Part shown: positions 1-6,157 of the stretch, in pieces
Layout of the letters: each line of letters starts with the position of its first letter
Numbering within the stretch: position 1 is the stretch's first letter
Assembly (NCBI GenBank): GCA_023404955.1
Contig: JAEXZY010000067.1
Span: 1 to 17,913, forward strand
Direction: 5' to 3'
DNA length: 17,913 bases
Source of the DNA: Actinomycetes bacterium
GTDB lineage: Bacteria; Actinomycetota; Actinomycetes; Mycobacteriales; Mycobacteriaceae
Program-made: the position numbers and the translations under genes
Notes under the pieces: generated by a model
The model's input: only the letters and a program-made list of their open reading frames with translations
Databases searched by the model: none
What the model was told of the DNA's origin: nothing

Positions 1-707
1 CGGCCGGCAAGCCGGTGCTCACCGAGACGCCGTTCCCCCGGGACCGGGCCGAGGCAGCGAGGGGGGCGGCCGCCGCAGGCGCGGCGGGGGTCCCGGTCAT
101 GGAGGGCTTCCACTACCTGTTCCACCCGGTGATGCGCCGGGCGCTCGAGCTGGCCGGCGACGGCACCCTCGGTGAGCTCAGGCGCATCGAGGTCGCCATG
201 GGGATGCCCGAGCCGGCGCCGAACGACCCGCGGTGGTCACTGGACATGGCGGGCGGGGCGCTGATGGATCTGGGCTGTTACGCGCTGCACATCATGCGCC
301 GCTTCGGGACGCCGCACGTGGTGTCGGCGACGGCCGTGCAGCGCACCCCCGGCGTCGACGAGCGCTTCGACGCCGAGTTCGTGTTCGACTCGGGCGCATC
401 AGGTTTCACGACGAACTCGATGGTCGACGACGACTACTCGTTCACCCTGCGGCTGGTGGGCTCCTCCGCGGAGGCTACCGTGGCCAACTTCATCAACCCC
501 CGCGACGACGACCGCCTGATCGTCACCACCGCGGACGGGGACACCGTGGAGCACCTGGGCACTCGCGCGTCCTACACCTACCAGCTGGAGGCCTTCGCTG
601 CCCACGTCGAACGGGGGGACGCCCTGCCGATGGATCTCGCCGACGCGGTGGCGAACATGGCCCTGATCGACGACACCTACCGGGCGGCAGGGATGGCGCC
701 GCGCTGA
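1..707 (+). CDS. Gfo/Idh/MocA-family oxidoreductase, 5' end outside the window
   Basis: The reading frame is already open at the first bases (codons from base 3 read AGKPVLTETPF), so the N-terminal Rossmann half lies upstream. Visible are the end of the nucleotide domain and the complete C-terminal alpha/beta domain. The C-terminal domain has the family pattern GGALMDLGCYALH (about codons 83-95 of the visible part) and an HYLFHP segment. Members oxidise or reduce sugars, inositols or trans-dihydrodiols with NAD(P) in the cytosol. The loop that in most members reads E-K-P, whose Lys is the usual catalytic or nicotinamide-contacting residue, here reads E-T-P (Thr codon 27-29). It converges on the dehydrogenase gene at 729 with only 21 bp between the stops. 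The family call is firm; the substrate is unknown, and I see nothing that makes this the inositol dehydrogenase of the iol cluster 12 kb away. Confidence 0.85.
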   Translation, partial: AGKPVLTETPFPRDRAEAARGAAAAGAAGVPVMEGFHYLFHPVMRRALELAGDGTLGELRRIEVAMGMPEPAPNDPRWSLDMAGGALMDLGCYALHIMRRFGTPHVVSATAVQRTPGVDERFDAEFVFDSGASGFTTNSMVDDDYSFTLRLVGSSAEATVANFINPRDDDRLIVTTADGDTVEHLGTRASYTYQLEAFAAHVERGDALPMDLADAVANMALIDDTYRAAGMAPR

Positions 708-728
708 GCGGTCCGATCCGTCGAATGC

Positions 729-1709
729 TCAGCTCGATTGGTGAACTGCTGTGACGGCAGCGCGGCCGGCGAGTACAGCCGCCACGTTGTCTATGGCCAA
801 CTGTCCCATCGCGTTTCGCGTCGCTTCACCGGCGCTGGCGATATGTGGGGTCATGATCAGATTGGGTGCGTCGTACAGAAGTGGGTCGACCTCGGGCTCA
901 TTCTCGAAGACATCGAGCGCCGCTCCGGCAAGGTGCCCGGTCCTCAGCGCCTCAACGAGCGCCTTCTCGTCGACCACTCCGCCCCTGGCGGTGTTGATGA
1001 GGTAGGCGCCTGGCTTCATCGACGCGATGGCTGCGGCGTCGATGAGATGTCGGGTCTGCGGAGTCAGGGGCGTCAGCACGCTGACGACATCGCTCGAACG
1101 CAGCAAGGTGGCCGTGTCGACGAAGCGGACCCCGGCGGCGTTCGTGCCCGACTGGCGGCTTCGCGACGTCGCGAGGATCGTCATGCCGAAGGCGGCGGCG
1201 CGACGCGCAAGTGCCGATCCGATGCGGCCGTAGCCCAGGATGCCGAGCGTCGCCCCCGCGCTGAGATCCAGTCCGACGAGCATCCTCGGGCCCCACACCC
1301 AGGGCCGGCGAGAACGAATCAGCTGATCGCCTTCGGCTACGCGACGGGTTACGGCGAGGAGGAGAGCAAAGGTGTGGTCAGCGGTTGCCTCGTCGAGGAC
1401 ACCCGGCGTGTTGCTCACAGCGACCCCGGCGGCGGTGGCGGCCGCGATATCAATGTTGTCAAAGCCCACCGCCACATTGGCGACGATCTTGAGCTGCGGG
1501 CCTGCGGCTCGAAGCACGTCGGCATCGATACGCTCGGTCAGGGTGACGATTGCAGCGACCGCTCCGCTGATGCCCGCCACGAGTTCAGTCCGAGTAGGCG
1601 GCGCATCGCCGCCAACGCGTGTATCAGCGGGGAGCACGTCCAACGCCGCCATGGCGCCGTCGGTGAGGCGCCGCGCGACGTACACGAGGTCACTGGCGGC
1701 GTCGATCAT
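729..1709 (-). CDS. D-2-hydroxyacid dehydrogenase, glyoxylate/hydroxypyruvate reductase type
   Basis: A 326-residue protein of normal length for the GyaR/GRHPR family of cytosolic dehydrogenases, which interconvert 2-hydroxyacids and 2-oxoacids such as glycerate and hydroxypyruvate. Visible motifs: VANVAVGFDNID (76-87), dinucleotide motif G-Y-G-R-I-G (159-164), catalytic Arg242 in TARGG, Glu271 in FENEP, and His289 in TPHIASAG. After the second strand of the Rossmann fold it has TSRSRQ (181-186) instead of an acidic residue, which suggests a preference for NADP(H). I chose the ATG at 1709 because GAGGTG stands 5 nt before it; the frame continues open for 40 more codons upstream with no family-like sequence. 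It is divergent from the RraA-like gene, with two IclR-type operator sites in the shared 240-bp region. Substrate undetermined. Confidence 0.9.
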   Translation of the reverse strand: MIDAASDLVYVARRLTDGAMAALDVLPADTRVGGDAPPTRTELVAGISGAVAAIVTLTERIDADVLRAAGPQLKIVANVAVGFDNIDIAAATAAGVAVSNTPGVLDEATADHTFALLLAVTRRVAEGDQLIRSRRPWVWGPRMLVGLDLSAGATLGILGYGRIGSALARRAAAFGMTILATSRSRQSGTNAAGVRFVDTATLLRSSDVVSVLTPLTPQTRHLIDAAAIASMKPGAYLINTARGGVVDEKALVEALRTGHLAGAALDVFENEPEVDPLLYDAPNLIMTPHIASAGEATRNAMGQLAIDNVAAVLAGRAAVTAVHQSS

Positions 1710-1772
1710 GGGCACCTCGCTTGTCGTATCGGGCCGGTTCGTCGGTACCGCCCCGCGTTCGTATCGTCTTAC

Positions 1773-1787
1773 TATCGCAAGATGATA
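1773..1787. promoter_or_regulatory. Putative IclR-type operator, dehydrogenase promoter
   Basis: TATCGCAAGATGATA, inside the longer perfect inverted repeat ACTATC-N7-GATAGT (1771-1789). It matches the window consensus TATCA-N5-TGATA in 9 of 10 arm bases. A degenerate copy, GACCATTAAATGAGA, sits exactly 20 bp upstream relative to the gene, at 1793-1807. Confidence 0.6.
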
Positions 1788-1871
1788 GTCATGACCATTA
1801 AATGAGAGCAACGTATTGCCACGGGCCACACGGGCGGCCTATCCTCGATTCAGTCACAAAGTGATCGCGAC

Positions 1872-1886
1872 TATTACTAAGTGATA
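1872..1886. promoter_or_regulatory. Putative IclR-type operator, RraA-like gene promoter
   Basis: TATTACTAAGTGATA matches TATCA-N5-TGATA in 9 of 10 arm bases. A weaker site, AGTCACAAAGTGATC (1852-1866, keeping the TCA-N5-TGA core), lies 20 bp upstream. Both are downstream of the proposed -10 at 1840-1845. Confidence 0.6.
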
Positions 1887-1949
1887 GCAGTGCAGTCCGG
1901 TGGACCCGTCGTCACCGGCTTCCCGTCAGCAGGAGAAAGCGAGGACGAC

Positions 1950-2588
1950 ATGTCTGGAGATGTGACTTTGCCCGTGAGTGCCGAGATTGCGGCCACCGCC
2001 GGCTACAACGATGAGGTGAAGCGGCGCTTCTCTGCGCTTCCGGCGGCCAATATCGGCGACGCAATGAAGCGGCTCTATGTCCTCGAAGCTGAGATCACGC
2101 CGGCGTGGCGGGGAGCGCGCGTCGTCGGACCGGCTTTCACGGTGCTGACGGCCGGCGGCGACAACGAGTACCTGCACAAAGCCATCGCCGCGGCCGCACC
2201 GGGCGATGTCATCGTGGTAGACGGTCAAGCGGCCACGCACCGCGCACTGATCGGTGAACTCATGGCTGGCCGCGCCCAGGCGAAGGGCATCGCGGGCATC
2301 GTCATCGACGGCGCGATCCGCGACGCCCACGACATCGGAGCGCTTGGCATGCCGGTGTGGGCGCGCGCCGAAACCCCTGCGGGACCGTATCGCAACGGAC
2401 CAGGCCATCTGCAGCGTCCGATCTCGGCGGGACGTGTCGTCGTTCGTCCGGGTGACATCATCGTCGGCGATGACGACGGGGTGGTCGTCGTACGACTCGA
2501 AGAGCTCGACGAGATCCTCCTCGGCGCGGAAGCCAAGTTCGAGAGCGAGACCAAGATCCGCGCAGCCATCGGATCGGTCACGGCATAG
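1950..2588 (+). CDS. RraA-like / HMG-aldolase-like protein (class II pyruvate aldolase fold)
   Basis: A 212-residue protein of the RraA/MenG-like family. This includes 4-hydroxy-4-methyl-2-oxoglutarate aldolases (pyruvate-forming retro-aldol cleavage, often with oxaloacetate decarboxylase activity) and the RNase E inhibitor RraA. The active-site segment is visible: Gly-Glu-Leu at 102-104, then VIDGAIRD ending in Arg124-Asp125. An acidic residue (Glu103) precedes the Arg by 21 positions, which resembles the aldolase D-X20-R-D signature with Glu for Asp. The C-terminal GDDDGVVVV (173-181) is also typical. I chose the ATG at 1950 with GAGGA 4 nt before it; a 23-codon upstream extension begins with a non-ATG start inside the operator region. 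The hydroxypyruvate-isomerase-like gene follows 31 nt later in the same direction. The catabolic context favours an aldolase or decarboxylase over an RNase regulator, but the substrate is not deducible. Confidence 0.85.
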   Translation: MSGDVTLPVSAEIAATAGYNDEVKRRFSALPAANIGDAMKRLYVLEAEITPAWRGARVVGPAFTVLTAGGDNEYLHKAIAAAAPGDVIVVDGQAATHRALIGELMAGRAQAKGIAGIVIDGAIRDAHDIGALGMPVWARAETPAGPYRNGPGHLQRPISAGRVVVRPGDIIVGDDDGVVVVRLEELDEILLGAEAKFESETKIRAAIGSVTA

Positions 2589-2619
2589 CTGCCGCCTCGC
2601 CGACCGCTGGGGGGACACG

Positions 2620-3421
2620 GTGAACTGGACAACTTTCACCCTGAACTGTTCGATCCTCTACGGACCGATTCCCGTCCGCGATGCGTTGGCCCAGGCGGAG
2701 TCTGCGGGTTTCGAAGAGGTCGAGTTCTGGTGGCCGTTCGCCACTGCCGATCCGTCAACAACGAAGGTCGACGAGTTCGTCGACGCCTTCGCGCAGACGA
2801 AAATTCGTTTGCGCGGCATGAATCTGTTCGCAGGCGACATGGCCTCGGGCGACCGCGGAGTGTTGTCGTGGCCGGGACGTGAGGCGGACCCTATGGCCCG
2901 CGTCGACGTCGCGAAGCGAGTCGCCGATGCCACGGGGTGCCGGATCTTCAACGCCCTCTACGGGCGACGCAAGACCTGGTCGACCGCCGCCGCTCAGGAC
3001 GACCTCGCGCTGCGCAATCTCTCGATGATCGCAGCGTCACTGGCCGACGTCGGCGGCTCCGTCGTGCTGGAAGCCGTCAGCGGGTTCGCGGACTACCCAT
3101 TCAAGTCCGCCGCCGACGTGGTGCGCGTGCTCGACTCCTGTGACGAGACGGTCCGCGCAAGTACGGGACTGCTGCTAGACGTCTACCACCTCAGCGTCAA
3201 CGGCGACGACGTTGAGCGCGCCATCGCCGATTACGCATCCCGAACGATGCACGTCCAAGTCGCCGACGCGCCGGGACGTGGCATCCCCCGGAACCGGCGA
3301 ACTGCCCATCGCCGACTGGCTCGACCAGCTCGCGCGAGCAGGCTACGGGGGACGGGTCGCTCTGGAGTTCGAGAGCGGGGCGCAAGATCCCGCCATCGCA
3401 GTGCGGGAGCGGGTGTCGTGA
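2620..3421 (+). pseudogene. Hydroxypyruvate-isomerase-like sugar isomerase, interrupted by a +1 frameshift
   Basis: A TIM-barrel protein of the Hyi/OtnI/IolI type, starting at the GTG at 2620 after a GGGGG ribosome site. Frame 1 carries the family sequence as far as HVQVADAPGRG. The expected continuation, PGTGELPIADWLDQLARAGY and then VALEFESG, is in frame 2, ending at the TGA at 3419-3421. The switch falls in a run of five C (3285-3289). Removing one C gives ...GRGIPGTGEL... and a 266-residue protein, the normal family size. Catalytic-type residues are otherwise intact: Glu151 (LEAVSG), LLLDVYH (184-190) and Glu249 (LEFES). Read unchanged, frame 1 runs on to 3570 with an arginine-rich, non-family tail. 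Either the gene is inactivated or the C count is a sequencing error. Family members isomerise hydroxypyruvate, 2-oxo-tetronates or inososes. Confidence 0.8.
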
Positions 3422-3570
3422 CGCGCATCGGCTTCATCGGTTCCGCTCGGAGCGGCAACCGCCGTACTGACGGGGCGCTGCGCGCACAGGGCGACGGTGC
3501 CCTCGATCACTCGGCTCTCCTTCTCGGCGTCGAGCGGCTGTCGGGACGCGCGGGTCTGGCGGCTACCTGA
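3417..3570 (+). pseudogene. Remnant of a beta-hydroxyacid dehydrogenase-like gene
   Basis: Directly overlapping the end of the isomerase frame is a GTG-initiated stretch reading (M)TRIGFIGSARSGNRR. This resembles the N-terminus of 6-phosphogluconate/3-hydroxyisobutyrate/tartronate-semialdehyde-reductase proteins (typically RIGFIGLGxMG). The second Gly of the dinucleotide motif is Ala (G8-S-A-R-S-G13). Similarity fades after about 20 codons, and the frame stops after 51 residues, running 8 bp into the convergent iclR gene. I read it as the stump left by deletion or decay of a reductase gene once translationally coupled to the isomerase. Such isomerase-reductase pairs are known in glyoxylate and tetronate catabolism. 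The similarity is short, so this could be chance. Confidence 0.4.
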
Positions 3571-4330
3571 ATCCCGGCACCCGTTGCCCGAGAGCGCCTG
3601 CCGCTCTGCGGACTTCGACGATCAAGCCTCGCAGCGTGGTCTCGTCCAACACGTCGGCGGGGCAGGTCACGGTCATCGCCGCCAGCATCGTGCCGTCCGT
3701 GGCGAGCACCGGCGCGGTGACGGATCCGACACCGACCTGACGTTCGGCGACCGTCACGGCGTAGCCGTCGTCGTGAATCTGTTTGAGCTGAGTGCGCAAC
3801 TCGTCGACACCGACCGTGTGCCCGTCGGCCAGCGAGATCGTTGCGATCGTGGCCAGTGCCTCGTCCACGTCCGCAGCGGTCATCTCCGCCAGGAACATCT
3901 TGCCCGCGCCACCGAGGTGCAGAGGCAGTCGCTCGCCGACGGGGAGCACGTAGCTGAGCGGGTGTTCACTCTCCACCCGCGCGATGAGCACCCGGCTGCG
4001 CTCCACTCGCACGTAGAGGGAGGCCGTGTACCCCGTTTTCACGGCGAGCTGCTGCAGGATTGGTTGGGCGAGAAGGCTCAGGGGATTCGTGACGACGTAG
4101 GCGTGGGCGACAGCCAGCGCCGCGGGACCACCGGTGTAGGCGTCGCCGGACTTGGCGGCGTATCCGCGCCCGACCAGCACGTTGACGATCCTCTGAGCGG
4201 TGGCGATGTGAAGCCCACTGGCACGGGCGACCTCAGCCAGCCTGAGTGGCTGGTTCGCTTCCTGCAGCACACTCAGGACGTCGAACGCGCGCTCGAGCGA
4301 ACGCATGTTGCTGCCGGTGGGCTCGGGCAC
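3563..4330 (-). CDS. IclR-family transcriptional regulator
   Basis: A 255-residue protein with the IclR layout: an N-terminal winged helix (about 8-70, recognition segment SGLHIATAQRIVNVLV) and a C-terminal effector domain (about 80-250) with the GAGKMFLAEM and DGYAVTVAERQVGVGSVTAPV segments. Such proteins are dimers or tetramers that bind palindromes and respond to small organic acids or aromatics. I chose the GTG at 4330, preceded by GGAGAGGA at about 6 nt; an ATG eight codons later (4306) is the alternative. The gene sits in the middle of the cluster, and its promoter region carries a copy of the same palindrome found before the two catabolic transcription units and the transporter operon. 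It is therefore the probable local, self-regulating repressor. Confidence 0.92.
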   Translation of the reverse strand: MPEPTGSNMRSLERAFDVLSVLQEANQPLRLAEVARASGLHIATAQRIVNVLVGRGYAAKSGDAYTGGPAALAVAHAYVVTNPLSLLAQPILQQLAVKTGYTASLYVRVERSRVLIARVESEHPLSYVLPVGERLPLHLGGAGKMFLAEMTAADVDEALATIATISLADGHTVGVDELRTQLKQIHDDGYAVTVAERQVGVGSVTAPVLATDGTMLAAMTVTCPADVLDETTLRGLIVEVRRAAGALGQRVPGFR

Positions 4331-4421
4331 GAGACGTCCTCTCCAGTCGATCGCGGACCACGATCACGCGGCGACGCACGAGCCGCGGTAAGCGGTCCGC
4401 CAGACAGCTACGCCGTGACGT

Positions 4422-4436
4422 TATCACTCAATGAAA
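4422..4436. promoter_or_regulatory. Putative IclR-type operator before iclR itself
   Basis: TATCACTCAATGAAA matches TATCA-N5-TGATA in 9 of 10 arm bases and lies 91 bp from the GTG start of the IclR gene. A half-site, TATCG (4442-4446), begins exactly 20 bp farther upstream relative to the gene. It suggests autoregulation. I could not settle the -10/-35 of this promoter. Confidence 0.5.
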
Positions 4437-4464
4437 CGTCGTATCGGTGTCCACGCCGACGGCA

Positions 4465-4501
4465 GTGGGCCCGCGCGTTCCCCGAGGACGCGCGGGCCCA
4501 C
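4465..4501 (-). terminator. Strong hairpin after the transporter operon
   Basis: GTGGGCCCGCGCGT (4465-4478) pairs perfectly with ACGCGCGGGCCCAC (4488-4501) around a 9-nt loop, giving a 14-bp GC-rich stem. It lies 15 bp past the stop of the small membrane protein and before the iclR promoter, so it probably ends the leftward operon. There is no clear U-tract, as is common for mycobacterial terminators. Confidence 0.7.
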
Positions 4502-4516
4502 GTGGTACCGCCGCTA

Positions 4517-4798
4517 TCAGACGTGGTGCGCAGCCGGAGTCAGGCGTTCGGCCTGCTCCTCGTCTTCGTCAAAAGCCGACTCCACGTCGTGCGAGAAGTA
4601 CGACAGGACGAACGCCAGCAGTCCGGCCGCTCCAGCTGCTCCATAGGCCCACGGGGCGATCACCTCGTCGACCATGGTTACGAATTCTCCGTCGCCTGCG
4701 ATGAGGCCCCCGCTCTGCAGGACGACCACCACGAGTCCACCGAGGAGCATGGCGATCATGCTGATCCGGAAGAGCACGGAAAGTGTTGCCTTGACCAT
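4517..4798 (-). CDS. Small two-helix membrane protein beside a TRAP-like permease
   Basis: A 93-residue protein with hydrophobic segments at about 6-28 and 50-67 and a strongly acidic tail (HDVESAFDEDEEQAE, 70-84). The ATG at 4798 has an excellent AAGGAG site 7 nt upstream, and the gene starts 18 nt after the permease stop, so it is the last gene of the operon. In TRAP transporters a small DctQ subunit with four helices accompanies the large DctM subunit. This protein is in the right place but has only two helices and no DctQ motif I can recognise. It could be a reduced or unrelated accessory subunit. No function is assigned beyond this context. Confidence 0.8.
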   Translation of the reverse strand: MVKATLSVLFRISMIAMLLGGLVVVVLQSGGLIAGDGEFVTMVDEVIAPWAYGAAGAAGLLAFVLSYFSHDVESAFDEDEEQAERLTPAAHHV

Positions 4799-4816
4799 GT
4801 TGTCACTCCTTCAGGT

Positions 4817-6157
4817 TCAGGCGACCGGCAGCAGGCCGAGCGCGATGAGAATGCCGATTCCGAGGATCGGGAGGCAGAAGTACTTCAGTAGGGGCACGAA
4901 GGTCTTGGCGGGATCACAGCGTGCGATACCGGAGGCCACGTAGATCGGTGCGGCCGACGGCGGCGATGCGCCCTCGGTGGACGCGAAAACCAGCACCGCG
5001 GTAGCGGCGACAGGCGCGGGGATGCCGACACCGACCAGTGCCGCGACCGCGACACCGCCCACGGCCGCCATGGTCGCTGCGCCGGTCAGCGGAATGGCGA
5101 TGACGACGATGACGACCCCGACGATGATGGCCATCAGCCAGGCCGGCGCGTTGGCCGCCTCGAGCATGCCCGTCAGTTGGTCGGACAGGCCCAGTTCCTT
5201 GAGCACGTTCGATGCGGCGAACGCAGCTATGATCGTCACGCCGATCACGCCGAGCTGAGGGGCGCTGTCCCCGAGGATCTTCCACCACGCCTTGGCATTT
5301 CGTGGCAGATGACGCCGTCCCAGGAACATGACCAGGGCGATCATCAACACCGGAATCCAGGTGACGAGGCTGATCACCTTGTTCGTCACGACGTCGGCAT
5401 AACGCGAGATGTCGCCGGCCAGCGGACCACGGGTGAGCAGCAGCGGGAAGATGATCGGGGTGAACAGCAGAAGCGATGTCCACCCATTCTTGATGCTGCG
5501 CCCGAACGGCACCCGGTCATCGGCGGCGATGGGCTGCACGTTGTACTTGCGAACCAGATAGAAATTCAGCACCAAGCGGTAGCCCAGGCACCACAAACCC
5601 GCCAGCGCGAGCGGCAGGATGATCTGATCGGGCTCCATCACGCCGCTGACAGCGGCGGTGCCGACGAGTACGAACATCGTTGAGCTGAACGGGAACGTGA
5701 TCCCCATTCCGGCGCAACCCGCCACGATGGTGGCAGACATTTCGGGGCTGACGCCCGAACGCTTCATCCACGGCACCGTGACGGAACCAACCGCGGCCGT
5801 CACCGACGCGCCGATATGGGCTACGGCGCCGAACATTCCGCCAGCGACGGTGGACGCGTAGACCGGCCCGCCGCGCAAGCGCCCGAGGACGGAGTTGAGG
5901 ACGTCGATCAGCCGATCGAGCACTGGCGTCTTGGCCAGGAGGTAGCTCATGAACACGAACGCCAACGCAGCGAACGTGACCTCCTCGGACATCGCGTCGA
6001 CGAACGAGTGCCATGCGACGGTCAGGACGTCTCGGCCGGCGAACGCCGCGGTCACGACGAAGCCGACGACCATGGCCTCGCCGATGTTGCGCTTGAACAC
6101 GGCGTTCCAGACGATGATCGACCCGATGAACGCGATCAGAGCCCAGACGGCGATCAT
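4817..6157 (-). CDS. TRAP/DctM-like large transporter permease
   Basis: A 446-residue, highly hydrophobic inner-membrane protein with roughly 10-12 membrane segments, close to the usual DctM length. The first half has the DctM-like stretch FAALAFVFMSYLLAKTPVL, followed by GGMFGAVAHIGASVTAAVGS and a conserved VPWMKRSG. The end has TEGASPPSAAPIYVASGIA, the counterpart of the TPP-containing motif of DctM. Where many DctM proteins read IIPPS, this one reads ITFPFSS. Family members import organic or sugar acids by coupling to an ion gradient, normally with a DctP binding protein and DctQ. No binding protein gene is in this cluster. The ATG at 6157 overlaps the TGA of the preceding dehydrogenase gene (ATGA), implying translational coupling. 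Confidence 0.8.
   Translation of the reverse strand: MIAVWALIAFIGSIIVWNAVFKRNIGEAMVVGFVVTAAFAGRDVLTVAWHSFVDAMSEEVTFAALAFVFMSYLLAKTPVLDRLIDVLNSVLGRLRGGPVYASTVAGGMFGAVAHIGASVTAAVGSVTVPWMKRSGVSPEMSATIVAGCAGMGITFPFSSTMFVLVGTAAVSGVMEPDQIILPLALAGLWCLGYRLVLNFYLVRKYNVQPIAADDRVPFGRSIKNGWTSLLLFTPIIFPLLLTRGPLAGDISRYADVVTNKVISLVTWIPVLMIALVMFLGRRHLPRNAKAWWKILGDSAPQLGVIGVTIIAAFAASNVLKELGLSDQLTGMLEAANAPAWLMAIIVGVVIVVIAIPLTGAATMAAVGGVAVAALVGVGIPAPVAATAVLVFASTEGASPPSAAPIYVASGIARCDPAKTFVPLLKYFCLPILGIGILIALGLLPVA

Larger units (their letters stand above)
1710..1949. promoter_or_regulatory. Divergent control region between dehydrogenase and RraA-like genes
   Basis: A relatively AT-rich 240-bp gap serving both directions. 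For the rightward gene I see TTGCCA (1816-1821), an 18-bp spacer and TATCCT (1840-1845), with a start of transcription expected near 1852. Primary palindromes lie at 1773-1787 and 1872-1886. Each ends exactly 63 bp from the ATG it faces, and each has a weaker partner 20 bp farther upstream (1793-1807 and 1852-1866). The rightward sites would lie just downstream of the predicted start of transcription, a position that suits repression. The promoter assignment is by eye. Confidence 0.5.

Noticed and set aside
1..707. Partial Gfo/Idh/MocA gene as the missing iolG (inositol dehydrogenase)
   Set aside because: It is 12 kb from the iol operon, in a different context, and lacks the E-K-P lysine; nothing ties it to inositol.
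738..1805. Plus-strand open frame of 355 codons opposite the D-2-hydroxyacid dehydrogenase
   Set aside because: Antisense shadow of a clear gene in high-GC DNA; the translation is rich in Arg/Gly/Asp/His with no family motif, and it runs through the promoter region.
2254..3570. One long plus-strand frame spanning the RraA-like and isomerase genes
   Set aside because: Its first part is an off-frame reading of the RraA-like gene and its last part lies past the frameshift; only 2620 to about 3284 is real coding sequence in this frame.
3497..4891. Plus-strand frame of 464 codons across iclR and the small membrane gene
   Set aside because: Antisense to iclR, to the hairpin and to the membrane protein; no ribosome site and no family sequence.
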